Part shown: piece after piece, positions 43,949 through 53,835 of the stretch
Position numbering within the stretch: the stretch's first letter is position 1
Layout of the letters: every line of letters begins with the position of its first letter
Assembly (NCBI RefSeq): GCF_052857255.1
Contig: NC_135497.1
Span: 193,305,632-193,369,631, forward strand
Length of the DNA stretch: 64,000 nucleotides
Direction: 5' to 3'
Source of the DNA: Amblyomma americanum
Taxonomy: Eukaryota > Arthropoda > Arachnida > Ixodida > Ixodidae
Position numbers and translations under genes: made by a program
The notes under the pieces: model-generated
Databases searched by the model: none
The model's input: only the letters and a program-made list of their open reading frames with translations
Told to the model about the DNA's origin: nothing

Positions 43949-45433
43949 GCCTGATCCGTCTGTCTGTTTGTTGTTGCCAGGAAGAAAGAAAATGAAAGTG
44001 CACAGGCCTGCTCACTGGCTCAAGACGAGCCACAATCGCTACCACGTGCAGATAGTAGGAGAGTTGAAGGATGGGATAGGAAGACAGGATATTACAGACG
44101 CGCTAAAGACAAGGCCGATCCCGGAGGCAGTGCAATACCGGGCCAACCGATGGCGGGAGTGAAGCATCCTTGAAACTCTCCGCCACATTTCCAAAAATAA
44201 GTCCATTGGACCTGTAACAGATACTCTACGGGGTCCGGACATTCGCGCATTCAGCCTGATCCGTCTGTTTCTGCCAGGAAGAAAAGAAAGGAAAGTGCAC
44301 AGGCCTGCTCACTGGCTCAAGCCGAACCACAATCGCTACCATGTGCAGATAGAAGAAGAGTTGAAAGATGGGATAGAAAGACAGGATAGTAAAGACGCGC
44401 TAAAGACAAGGCCGATCCCGGAGGCAGTGCAATACCGGGCCAACCGATGGCGGGAGTGAAGCATCCTTCAAACTCTCCGCCACATTTCCAAAAATAAGTC
44501 CATTGGACCTGTAACAGATACTCTACGGGGTCCGGACATTCGCGCATTCAGCCTGATCCGTCTGTTTCTGCCAGGAAGAAAAGAAAGGAAAGTGCACAGG
44601 CCTGCTCACTGGCTCAAGCCGAACCACAATCGCTACCATGTGCAGATAGAAGAAGAGTTGAAAGATGGGATAGAAAGACAGGATAGTAAAGACGCGCTTA
44701 AGACAAGGCCGATCCCGGAGGTAGTGCAATACCGGGCCAACCGATGGCGGGAGTGAAGCATCCTTCAAACTCTCCGCCACATTTCCAAAAATAAGTCCAT
44801 TGGACCTGTAACAGATACTCTACGGGGTCCGGACATTCGCGCATTCAGCCTGATCCGTCTGTTTCTGCCAGGAAGAAAAGAAAGGAAAGTGCACAGGCCT
44901 GCTCACTGGCTCAAGCCGAACCACAATCGCTACCATGTGCAGATAGAAGAAGAGTTGAAAGATGGGATAGAAAGACAGGATAGTAAAGACGCGCTTAAGA
45001 CAAGGCCGATCCCGGAGGTAGTGCAATACCGGGCCAACCGATGGCGGGAGTGAAGCATCCTTCAAACTCTCCGCCACATTTCCAAAAATAAGTCCATTGG
45101 ACCTGTAACAGATACTCTACGGGGTCCGGACATTCGCGCATTCAGCCTGATCCGTCTGTTTCTGCCAGGAAGAAAAGAAAGGAAAGTGCACAGGCCTGCT
45201 CACTGGCTCAAGCCGAACCACAATCGCTACCATGTGCAGATAGAAGAAGAGTTGAAAGATGGGATAGAAAGACAGGATAGTAAAGACGCGCTTAAGACAA
45301 GGCCGATCCCGGAGGTAGTGCAATACCGGGCCAACCGATGGCGGGAGTGAAGCATCCTTCATACTCTCCGCTACATTTCCAAAAATAAGTCCATTGGACC
45401 CGTAACAAATACTCTACGGGGTCCGGACATTGG
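43949..45433 (+). repeat. Tandem array of five 297-bp units
   Basis: Units start at 43949, 44254, 44551, 44848 and 45145, the last four spaced exactly 297 bp. Units 3-5 share the variants cgcttaagac and ggaggtagtg and appear almost identical. Units 1 and 2 have cgctaaagac and ggaggcagtg, and unit 1 is the most diverged. Each unit begins gcctgatccgtctgt and ends near ggggtccggacattcgcgca. The minus strand shows the same 85-codon false ORF in successive units. Single copies lie at 10100-10390 and 55905-56165. Confidence 0.95.
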
Positions 45434-45744
45434 CATGCATCTAGTGGGCATATAATTATCGCAAACCTGATTATATACCCTAGTGCTCCGGACATTCCTG
45501 GCGCAGCACGGCAGGTCTATTCCGCGAACGATCGTCGGTCCACTGCTTCCGTGCGAAGCTATGCATAAATTTATTTGCATGCACTTTTTAAACGCCGTAA
45601 TTGTTTTATATCAGATGCTAAAGTAATCCGTCTGCACATATCTGTTAACTCATCTTTTACACACAAAGCGGCGCATCGATCACAACGCTATTGAGGCAGA
45701 GCCAGTAATTAACGACATTTAACTACGTCAGTGGGAAAGCTGGC
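45434..45744. other. No gene recognised
   Basis: A short duplicate of the ccggacatt motif occurs near 45488. Nothing else is recognised. Confidence 0.4.
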
Positions 45745-46310
45745 GTGGTGGTGGTAGTGGTTTTATTAAAAATAATAGTATAAAGGAAGGAAAAGATTTT
45801 TGCTAGCTACGGCATCTGCCATCGATACTGAAGCACCTGAGCTGGGGCAGCGGAAATAAAGGACAGCAGGCAGTATGGAGAAATGAAATGAAAGAGGTGA
45901 GGGCACAGGAAGAGAGGATAGGGGGAGAAGTAATATGTAAAAACTATTTACACAATAAGAAATGTGTCCAGGTTGTGCGCGTGATTAGTTCATTTTAAAG
46001 GAATTAAATCACACACGAGCGCAACACTGTGTTGGTTACAACTGGAGTGGGGCGTCCAGTTATTAATCGTTCAAGGTAGAACTCGCGGAGCGTTCGGTCA
46101 CTGCGTGACGGAGAACAGACGGGACGTCAAGCCCGTGTGTTCAAGGAATGCACAGAGGCTCACCAAAGTTCGCTCACGAGTGCGCGCACTGCCCTGCGGC
46201 CACAATAGCGTCTTGATGGAGTCTGGTAGTATGCCCTGCGCCCTATAGGCCGCGAGCATATCGCGACGAGCATCGGCGAACGCCGCACAGTGAAGGGGAC
46301 CAATTATCAG
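45745..46310 (-). pseudogene. 5'-truncated LINE 3' end, minus copy (left arm of an inverted pair)
   Basis: The minus translation from about 46290 gives a LINE C-terminus (FADARRDMLAAYRAQG, then LLWPQGSARTRE and LVSLCAFLEHTGL) ending near 46100. About 350 bp of 3' UTR follows and finishes in AATAAAACCACTACCACCACC. The right arm (46804-47269) is its inverted relative. Confidence 0.8.
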
Positions 46311-46433
46311 AAAATTGAAAATTGGTTTTTGAGGAAAGGAAACGACGTAGTAACTGTCTCTCATATCTCGGTGGACACCCGAACCGCGCCGTAAGCGAAG
46401 GGATAAAGGAGGGAGTGATAGAAGAAAGGTACC

Positions 46434-46469
<36 letters not shown>

Positions 46470-46734
46470 TGGTTTTTGGGGAAAGGAAATGGCGCAGTAT
46501 CTGTCTCATATATCGTTGGACACCTGAACCGCGCCGTAAGGGAAGGGATAAGGGAGGGAGTGAAAGAGGAAAGGAAGAAGAAGGTGCCGTAGTGGAGGGC
46601 TCCGGAATAATTTCGACCACCTGGGGATATTTAACGTGCACTGACATCGCACAGCACACGGGCGCCTTAGCGTTTTTCCTCCATAAAAACGCAGCCGCCG
46701 CGGTCGGGTTCGAACCCGGGAACTCCGGAGTGGA
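46311..46734 (-). repeat. SINE tail plus a Ruka-like SINE
   Basis: A headless tail fragment (46311-46434) is followed by an (aat)n tract (about 46436-46469) and a SINE reaching into its tRNA-like head (to about 46734, ending at GGTTCGAACCC and ggaactccgg). The head is cut short compared with 27492-27813. Confidence 0.8.
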
Positions 46735-46803
46735 GGTCGGAGTAATTTCGACCATCAGAGTCAGCGCAGCATATACGAAGTTTTATGCACCATCAAGACG
46801 CTA

Positions 46804-47269
46804 TTGTGGCGGCAGGGCAGTGCGCGTACTCGTGAGCGAACTTTGGTGAGCCTCTGTGCATTCCTCGAACACACGGGCTTGACGTCCCGTCTGTTCTCCG
46901 TCAGGTAGTTACACGCAGTGACCGACCGCTCCCCGAGTTCTACCTTGAACGATTAATAACTGGACGCCCCACTCCAGTTGTAACCTACTCAGTGCTGTGC
47001 GCGTGTGTGATTTAATTCCTCTAAAATGAACTAATCAAGCGCACAACCTGGACACATTTCTTATTGTGTAAATAGTTTGTACATATTAATTCTCCCCCTA
47101 TCCTCTCTTCCTGTCCCCTCACCTCTTTCATTTCATTTCTACATTCTGCCTGCTATCCTTTATTCCCGCTGCCCCAGCTCAGGTGCTTCAGTATCGATGG
47201 CAGATGCCGGGGCTAGCAAAAATCTTTTATTTCCTTTTTACTATTATTTTTAATAAAACCACTACCACC
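46804..47269 (+). pseudogene. 5'-truncated LINE 3' end, plus copy (right arm), with target duplication
   Basis: The 466-bp insertion corresponds to the C-terminal end and 3' UTR of the same LINE family as the left arm. It is flanked by a perfect 11-bp duplication, ttatgcaccat (46793-46803 and 47270-47280), so it is an independent target-primed insertion. Stops interrupt the coding part. Confidence 0.9.
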
Positions 47270-47280
47270 TTATGCACCAT

Positions 47281-47529
47281 TGTTTGCATCATAGAGTTTT
47301 CCAATATTGAAAAGTAAGAAACTCTATGGTTTGTACTACTGATATCCACTAGGTGGCTGAATGGCGCATCGGGCCCCAGTGAAGCCATCGGAAGTAAGCG
47401 GCCTTAAACCAGAAATCAACCTTTGTTCACATCGAAGGACCGATCATGAAAAAATCAGGTTATGTAGCCTTAACTAATCGGCAAAATGAGTTTGCATAGG
47501 CCTGGTGAAGGTTTCCCTTTGTTATGTTG
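47281..47529. other. No gene; short hairpin
   Basis: A small inverted repeat (catagagttt near 47290 and aaactctatg near 47326) is the only feature seen. Confidence 0.4.
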
Positions 47530-47880
47530 AGTGTATTAAGCTTTGTCTGTATTATTAAGGACTCCAGGTCCAGCCACGCACGCGCTTACGAATTTATTTC
47601 AGTGGCAACCATTTCTACGTTATCACAAGCAATTTCACGCCCTGTTTGCGCATGTTCTGCCGCAGCACTTGCGGCCGGCTGTTCGGGTCCTGCCGACATC
47701 ACTGCGGTGCTCTTCGAGCCGCCTCGGTAGATTTCCTGTCTCCCCGACGTAGACTGAGTTGCAATCGTCGCGGCAGGGTATCTTGTAAACCAATTCTGAG
47801 AAACTTCGAACGGAGCAGAACATCTTTAACATTTGCAAGATCGCCGCTCAATTTACTATATAGTTAGCCCGTGGGCAATA
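47530..47880 (-). pseudogene. PLE GIY-YIG endonuclease fragment
   Basis: The minus translation reads LVYKIPCRDDCNSVYVGETG followed by NLPRRLEEHRSDVGR, a GIY-YIG core. In another frame it continues with EHAQTGREIACDN and ARAWLDLESLIIQTK, matching the end of the domain. It differs clearly from the PLE copies at 15-17 kb, so a second PLE lineage is represented. A frameshift separates the two parts. Confidence 0.75.
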
Positions 47881-48394
47881 TTCACCTAGTACCTTTTCGA
47901 AAACTCGTGCCCTTCGCTTGTGTCTGGAATGTGCAGTGTCGTCCACTATTAGTACGAATACGCGAGGGCATGGTTGTGCTCTTTGGAGGGCCACTGCGTC
48001 CGACACTGCCGCTCGTCGAAGCGAAGTGGCAGACGACGCGAAGCACCACGTCCGGGTCCAACTAGAGATGGACAAGACGGCTCACTTCAGTGAGCGGCAC
48101 GGAACGGCTCAGCTCAGTGAAATGAACCGGCTCATTTGAACGGCTCACCAGCTCACTTAAATCTGTAAGGGTGATTGGGTCGCTCAGGAGCGAGTGAGCC
48201 GTGCTTCTTTCCTTTCCACTCCCTTTCTCCCCAAGTGCGGCGCAGCGACCTTTTTTTTTTCTTTTCCTTCCGCATGCTGCCGGCTCACCCGTCTCGACCG
48301 GCTCCTTCAAGCACGTATCTAGCTCTTTTTTTTTCTCTCTCCCTTGCTACCGCCTCATCCGTCTGGCCTCTCCCCGCGACGCGGCGTGCAGCGA
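47881..48394. other. Possible hAT-like terminus left of the P-like element
   Basis: From 48064 the sequence reads tagagatggacaagacggct and is followed by repeated ggctca and gagccg motifs, as in subterminal regions of some hAT elements. No matching right end was found, so the call is tentative. The remainder is non-coding. Confidence 0.25.
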
Positions 48395-48421
48395 CATTAC
48401 CCCCTGAACAGCTTTCAGGCC
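48395..48421 (+). repeat. Left TIR of the P-like element
   Basis: It begins cattaccccctgaacagctt and ends caggcc. The inverted copy is at 52962-52988, with one mismatch at the eleventh base. Confidence 0.92.
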
Positions 48422-48631
48422 AGCGCCCAAAATTTTGACGTCACATCCGGCAGACTGACACATGCAGAAGCCGCATCGCCACCGACATGATTTTAGTCCC
48501 TGCGGGCCGGTAGCATGGAGGAAGACTTCCTCCATGGCCGGTAGGTTGCAGCGGCGTGGTCACGTTTGTCGTCTCTCGTCGTTGTTTTGCGGAAATTTTG
48601 TTTCCGTGTGCGATGTGCGGTGGATACTAAA

Positions 48632-48917
48632 ATGCCGAACAAGTGTTGTGTGCCGGGGTGCCCCGGCAATTACGATACGTGCAGGAAGATACAAGTGTTT
48701 TCTTTTCCAAAAGACGACGACACTTTCAAGAAGCGTACTGCAATAAGGTGTTTGTCTGGGCTAGTCGGTACATGGTACTAACTGAAGGCACAGCGCACGA
48801 AGGACGGGACAGCGCTGTATTTCTCTTCCTTTGTGAGCTGTGCCTTCAGTTAGTACTTTCAAGAAGTGGTTACGCGCCATTCCAAGGAAGGACTTCGTGC
48901 CCACTTCGTACACTAAG
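48632..48917 (+). pseudogene. THAP-domain exon of the P-like transposase, split by an insertion
   Basis: The ATG at 48632 opens the C2CH finger (KCCVPGCPGNYDT). Then come a short linker with FSFPKDDDTFKK and, after a 133-bp interruption, WLRAIPRKDFVPTSYTK up to the donor ACTAAG/GTAAGT (48917). The inserted 121 bp plus 12-bp duplication shift the frame, so the finger is disrupted. Exon 2 supplies the last two zinc ligands. Confidence 0.9.
48734..48854 (-). mobile_element. Fold-back insertion with Penelope-type tail (copy 3)
   Basis: This 121-bp insertion is flanked by the perfect 12-bp duplication actttcaagaag (48722-48733 and 48855-48866). It holds 18-bp perfect arms, actaactgaaggcacagc (48777-48794) and its complement (48837-48854). 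Read on the minus strand, the hairpin is followed by ACCATGTACCGACTAGCCCA, the tail shared with the hairpins at 4.6 and 42.9 kb. Confidence 0.85.
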
Positions 48918-49122
48918 GTAAGTAATGTTTATGGTACTGTTATGTGCTCCTGGTTGCTTTTACTTAATCAGCACGTTTATTGTTATACTTCCGAAGCCCA
49001 GATAGATTGATTGTGGCCACATTTCTTTGCTGCAAACACGCTTATAGACAAAGGGGCTAGCATTAGGCTATTTTAATAAGTGGATTCTGAGATGTTTACG
49101 AAACGTTTGTACGTTTGTGCAG

Positions 49123-49514
49123 GTTTGCGCCGATCATTTCGACGCTTCATGCATCGAGACGACGGCATCGTACACGGATCCAAGAACAGGAAATGTTCTT
49201 ACAGTTCGATTGCCAGTACCGCGGTTGCGCCGTGGATCGGTGCCTACCATATTTCCCAACTGCCCTTCGTACCTTTCAGCACCAGACTACAGCAAGAGAG
49301 AAGCACCTGATGCTAAGAGGAGCCGACTAGAAGCTTCCCAACTCGCCCGTGCGGTCAAAGGATCACTGGCGTCATATGAAGCGGAGCAGGAGAGAGACCA
49401 ATTTTCGTCACTCGAAGAACTAAAGGCGCGCCTGCAAGTGGCCTCAGTGTCAGTGCAGTGGACTGTGATTGATAAAGAAGAATGTACGATGTTTTTGAAC
49501 ATCACCAATGATCG
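49123..49514 (+). CDS. Second exon of the P-like transposase: end of THAP finger and linker
   Basis: After the acceptor TTTGTGCAG the frame reads VCADHFDASC, giving the last Cys and His of the C2CH finger, and then a proline-containing THAP end (VPTIFPNCPSY). A helical, charged linker follows (EQERDQFSSLEELKARLQ), probably a coiled coil for dimerisation. The frame is open until a stop at 49516-49518. The following 280 bp are hard to read; one or more frames are broken there. Confidence 0.75.
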
Positions 49515-49800
49515 TTAACCTTGGTTGAAGGCGTCATTGACAGTGTTCGAAAACCTCAGCCTCGGCCTGCTACCAAGGATCCGCGGTCAAGAATCTTGGT
49601 AGCGCTGTTGTACCAGACTCGGTTTGCAAAGTAATCTCCTTCTTGGAAATTTTGAACAACCTGTGCATGCTGTCTGAAGAGTCTGGCGAGCGTTGTAGTT
49701 CTCGCCACCTGCCGCTTGCAGTAAATTCCCTTCAAGACAAATTGGAAGCAAGCATTAATGAAAACAAGGGGCAGAGCGTATTCAGTAGAGTGCACAGGTA

Positions 49801-51651
49801 ATGGTGTTTGCATGCATTCTCCACACAATATCGCCGCATGCCTACAAGTATTTGAGAAAAACAAGTACACTAGCCTTGCACCATCCGAGCACTATTAGGA
49901 AAGTGTGCTCATCTGTACAAATGTGCCCAGAAATTGATTCTTGTGATGCAATTTTTTTTCAGTATGTTTCCCAGAGATTTACACATCTGCAGCCACATGA
50001 AAAGACAGTGATGTTGATGCTTGACGAAATTCATATCAAGCCTTGTTTTGATTATAGGCGGGGGGGGGGGGGGGGGGCAGCATATGTGGTGCTGCAGTGA
50101 ATTCCAGCGAGGCAGCCACATTATCACACGTGTTTATGATACAAAGTCTGCGGAGCTCATTCAAGGAGGTAGCACACATTCTTCTGGTAAAAACCATACA
50201 GGGAGACAAGCTTCATGCCATACTGAAGAAGCTGATCATACGGCTTAGAAGAGATTGGGTCATAGCCATTGTTTGTGGCAATAACTCTCTAAACAGAAAG
50301 GTAATGAAGATGTTTCTGCCAAAGCCAATGCTTCGTCATGTTTATCCACATCCGGCAGATCCAGATCGGCCATTATTTTATGTGGTAGATGCTGTACATC
50401 TTTTGAAGTGTATCAGAAACAACTGGCTGAATCAGAAAAATGCGGTGACTTGCTTTTTCTACCCACGCTTTGAGCTTTCAAACAATTATGTTCGTCCTGA
50501 ATGCAAAATGACTGCCTCATTTAAGAATTTGAGAGATTTATATAAAGAGGAGTCATCTCTACTGATAAAGTCTGGGTATGGCTTGACATCCAAGGCACTT
50601 AATCCGAGCAACTTGTAACTGCAAAATGTGAAGCTGGTACTGCAGGTTTTTAATCCGCACGTAGCCACAGCCCTGACAGCTCGCAGTAGTGAAGCTGATT
50701 TTCAACATGCGGCAGCAACAAAAGATTTGATCAAAATCATTCTTCGCTGGTGGAGTATTGTCAATGTAAAACCGCCAAATAAAAGCTTCCATCATCGTAC
50801 TGTTTACGAAGAACCCATTTTTTCCAGTAAAGATGACCCAAAAGTAGCTTTTCTGAATGGTTTCATTACCTGGCTTGATGTCTGGGAATTTTATGGGCAT
50901 GACACTGGGGTCCTTACCCAGGGCACATTGAGTGCCTTAAGGCTATCTGCTCAATCCTCACTGGCATTGGCAAAGTACAGCATAAGTGAACTTCATTTTA
51001 AGTGCGTCCTACTAGGGAAAGTTCCAACGGATCCTCTCGAGAGTCGTTTTGGACAGTACCGGCAAATGGCTGGTGGGCAGTACCACATAACTGTTCGACA
51101 GCTTTGTGAGACAGAGGGCAGGATTCGCCTTCAAAATGTCCTGCCAAAGATGAGCACTGATGACCAGAAACATCGAAGAGACGAACAGTGTCAGAGATGT
51201 AGGAACCTCCTTTAGTGTTCAAGTTGTAGACGCTGACCTTGATGTACTCAGAGAACGAGTGACAGTTATTGGTTATGTTGGCGGGTATTGTGCGCATGCT
51301 ACAATGAAAGTTTTAAAGTGTGAAAGTTGCCGAGGACACTTGGTTGTTACCGGAAGTGAGACGGAAATGGAAGGAGACACCCATTCCTTAATCGCACAAC
51401 TGGACCGAGGTGGACTCAAGTTTGCCTCTGCCCTTGTGATTACAATAGTCATGTACACGGAGGTTGTAGTTAAAAAGCTTGTGACACAAAGTGCCTGCAC
51501 ACAATTTCTCCATGGGCCCAACCAAAGGAATGTTGTTCGGCAATTGACGCTCAACTCTCTACCTAGGCTTGAGGACATATATATACATGTGAAAATGGGC
51601 ATGCTTACGAGCTCCTTGTCACACTTGTTGCAAACTGTGCAGCAAACATAA
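49801..51651 (+). pseudogene. P-type transposase catalytic body
   Basis: Motifs in order are SPHAYKYLRKT and STIRKVCSS (N-region), then the first catalytic Asp in MLMLDEIHIKP (50023-50025). A G-rich tract with a frameshift (50058-50076) follows. VIAIVCGNNSLNRK comes next, where the family normally has Asp in place of Gly (GGC at 50277-50279). Then come VVDAVHLLKCIRNNW (GTP-binding insertion), a stop near 50616 and ESRFGQYRQMAGGQY carrying the last catalytic Glu (about 51040). After a frameshift near 51200, a Cys-rich C-terminus reads YVGGYCAHATMK and KCESC. One catalytic residue and the frame are lost, so it should be inactive. Confidence 0.88.
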
Positions 51652-51654
51652 TGC

Positions 51655-52961
51655 TTAACAACTTATGTAAACAAAGGAATGATCAACTTCATATTATAAA
51701 AGAACAGAAGGCAAAAAACAAAAGCCCAAATCTTTCTTGAAAAGCAAATTTCCATAACTTGTACTCTGTCCATTTAATTACTTGAAATTACACTGCACGT
51801 GTTTTATTGCAGTTTCCTCATGTGATTTCTTTGGCGAACTTCTGCCTGTTGTAGTGCAATGAGCCTTCTTTTGTTTGCGTTATGCATGCTTTCTAGCCCA
51901 GAGTTTAAATGACAGTTCTTTGTTTTTGATCTGAAATTTTAAAGTTTTGGCAATTAAGTGCAATGTTGTTGTTTTTTACTGAGCTGAACTTCAGACAGTG
52001 CCTGCTGTGGTAGGTGAATTTGTCACACCTTTTGTCTGTATGTGCTCTTTTTGTGCAGTGTCAATTATTGTACTATTGTTGCAGTGTCTATTATGTATTA
52101 TTGTATTAGTGTCTATATTATTGTGCAATGCAGTTTGTGCAGTGAATTTCTTGCGCATTCCTGTACCGGCAGCAGTGAAATAGGTGGTTCTTTGTGTCAC
52201 TTATTTATTATAAACTAGTCCACAGTTTAGTCACAAGTGTGTTTAATGTACTGTGGTTTCTTTGCATGTATTCGACTGTGGCGGTGGTGGTAGTGGTTTT
52301 ATTAAAATAATAGTAAAAAGGAAGGAAAAGATTTTTGCTAGCCCCGGCATCTGCTATCGATATACAAAGTAATATGTTGTGCTTTATGCCATTGAAGGGC
52401 GGCCACCTACTCTGAAAAATGGATGAAATAATATTTTCTTCTAACCTACAGTTAAGATGCGAGTATGGTTTTCGTTTTCTACCTCTTGCCATTGCAATGT
52501 GCTATGTTCTGCTTCCTCTCATTCATCTGAAACTCGTAACGTGCCACAGGGCCTACTTTAATATACAGATTGGTATTGTAACTGTGTGTACCTCTTATCG
52601 GTGCAACAACTTGTTTCGGCTGTCAGTTGTTTATGATTTTATAGCACGCAGTATAAAAGGCAACATCCGTCTACATTACAGTGCAATATCGTTTTCTGTC
52701 TGTCATGTATTTTGGCTGCGAACGATGTGTAGTGGTAAATATCTGTAAAATGCATACAGACAGAGTCTGCTGTGATTAATAAATATGTATAATTCTGTCC
52801 GTAATCTTAATTATTTGTCTTTGCCCTGATAAATCGCGCGGACCTCGCGGTCGATAAGCCTGTCTGTGGCATCAGTTCCCGCGAGGCGAGCGCGCGGCAA
52901 TCGCTCGCGGCCCTCAGCCGGCGCGCAGTGACGTCGTTGACGTCGCGTCACGTGACGCGCA
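51655..52961. other. 3' region of the P-like element with a LINE-tail fragment
   Basis: Mostly AT-rich non-coding sequence. At about 52268-52365 there is a minus-oriented LINE 3' tail (ggtggtggtagtggttttat, then gatttttgctagccccggca) of the family at 45.7-47.3 kb. It inserted into, and is therefore younger than, the P-like element. Confidence 0.7.
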
Positions 52962-52988
52962 GGCCTGAAAGCTGTTCGGGGGGTAATG
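52962..52988 (-). repeat. Right TIR of the P-like element
   Basis: On the minus strand it begins cattaccccccgaacagctt and ends caggcc. Next to it, cgtcacgtgacg forms a short palindrome (about 52946-52957) that could be a subterminal protein-binding site; that role is a guess. Confidence 0.92.
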
Positions 52989-53384
52989 TTCTTGCTAGCC
53001 GAGTCGACCACTTCGTCAAGGTAGCGAACGCAGTACAGCTTGTCAAAACCGCGCCAGCTCAACGCCACTCAGCGAAATGCGGCAGCCGAAATACTGGCAA
53101 GAGCGGTGGTTGCCAGAGCTGGCGGGCGCATCTTCGCGGGCCGCCGCTAATTCCCCCGAGGGGAGAGGCACTTGAACCTCCTTGGTAGTCCAATCCGCGG
53201 GACGACAGCACGCCTCTCGATTTGGTGACTCACGAACACGTGATGCGCGGGCCACGGGCTAACAGTCCGTCGTGTGAATCGGCCATAAAGGGCCTATGAA
53301 AAGGTTTTGAAGGTTTTTGGAAGTGGCTGTCAAATGCGTGCATTATATAAGTACAGTGAATGCCGTTAAGCGTGTATGCGGTGT
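52989..53384. other. No gene recognised
   Basis: GC-rich right flank of the P-like element. Overlapping short frames show no domain. Confidence 0.4.
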
Positions 53385-53690
53385 ATGTCGTGTTAGGGCG
53401 CTCGGCTACTGCATGATCCAGAGTACCCGGGTCCGAACCCGACTGCGGCGGCCGCGTTTCGATGGAGGCGAAGCGCAAAGGCGCCTGTGCGCTGTGCGAT
53501 GTTAGTGCACGTTAAAGATCCCCAGGTGGTTGCAATTATTCCGGAGCCCCCCACTACGGCACCTCTTTCTTCTCTCAGTCCCTCCTTTATTCCTTCCCTT
53601 ACGGCGTGGTTCAGGTGTACGCCGAGATGTGAGACAGATACTGCGCCAAATTACCTTTCCCCAAAAACCAATTAATTCCAACGCCCTCTA
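53385..53690 (+). repeat. Ruka-like SINE, plus orientation
   Basis: The head is slightly truncated (starts near GTTAGGGCGCTCGGCTACTG). The B-box region, gttagtgcacgttaaagatc, ccactacggcacctctttct and the tail to ccccaaaaaccaatta are all present. No clear target duplication is seen. Confidence 0.85.
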
Positions 53691-53835
53691 GTGTTATTCT
53701 TCGTATCTTTTTTTCTGTTATCAATTGAGACGCCTAAAAAGTACGCGCTCCATTTCAAAAAGGAATTGGCCTGAATAGAAGTGGGCTGTTTGTGCAGTAA
53801 ATCCTCCCTACACGACTTTTCATGAGCGGCTCAGC

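Larger units (their letters stand above)
48395..52988 (+). mobile_element. P-element-like transposon with both terminal inverted repeats
   Basis: The 4594-bp unit is bounded by 27-bp inverted repeats matching at 26 of 27 positions. Inside, plus-strand exons encode a THAP domain and a P-type transposase in the expected order. The coding region is broken by a hairpin insertion in exon 1, by frameshifts and by loss of one catalytic Asp. A LINE 3'-tail fragment lies near its right end. No 8-bp target duplication is visible (tgcagcga on the left, ttcttgct on the right), so the flanks have either decayed or recombined. Confidence 0.9.

Noticed and set aside
43949..45433. CRISPR-like array
   Set aside because: The 297-bp units are contiguous without spacers and the region is eukaryotic repeat DNA; the 15-bp minisatellite likewise lacks unique spacers.
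49556..49870. 104-codon minus ORF inside the P-like element
   Set aside because: It runs antisense across the poorly readable part of the transposase and shows no domain of its own.
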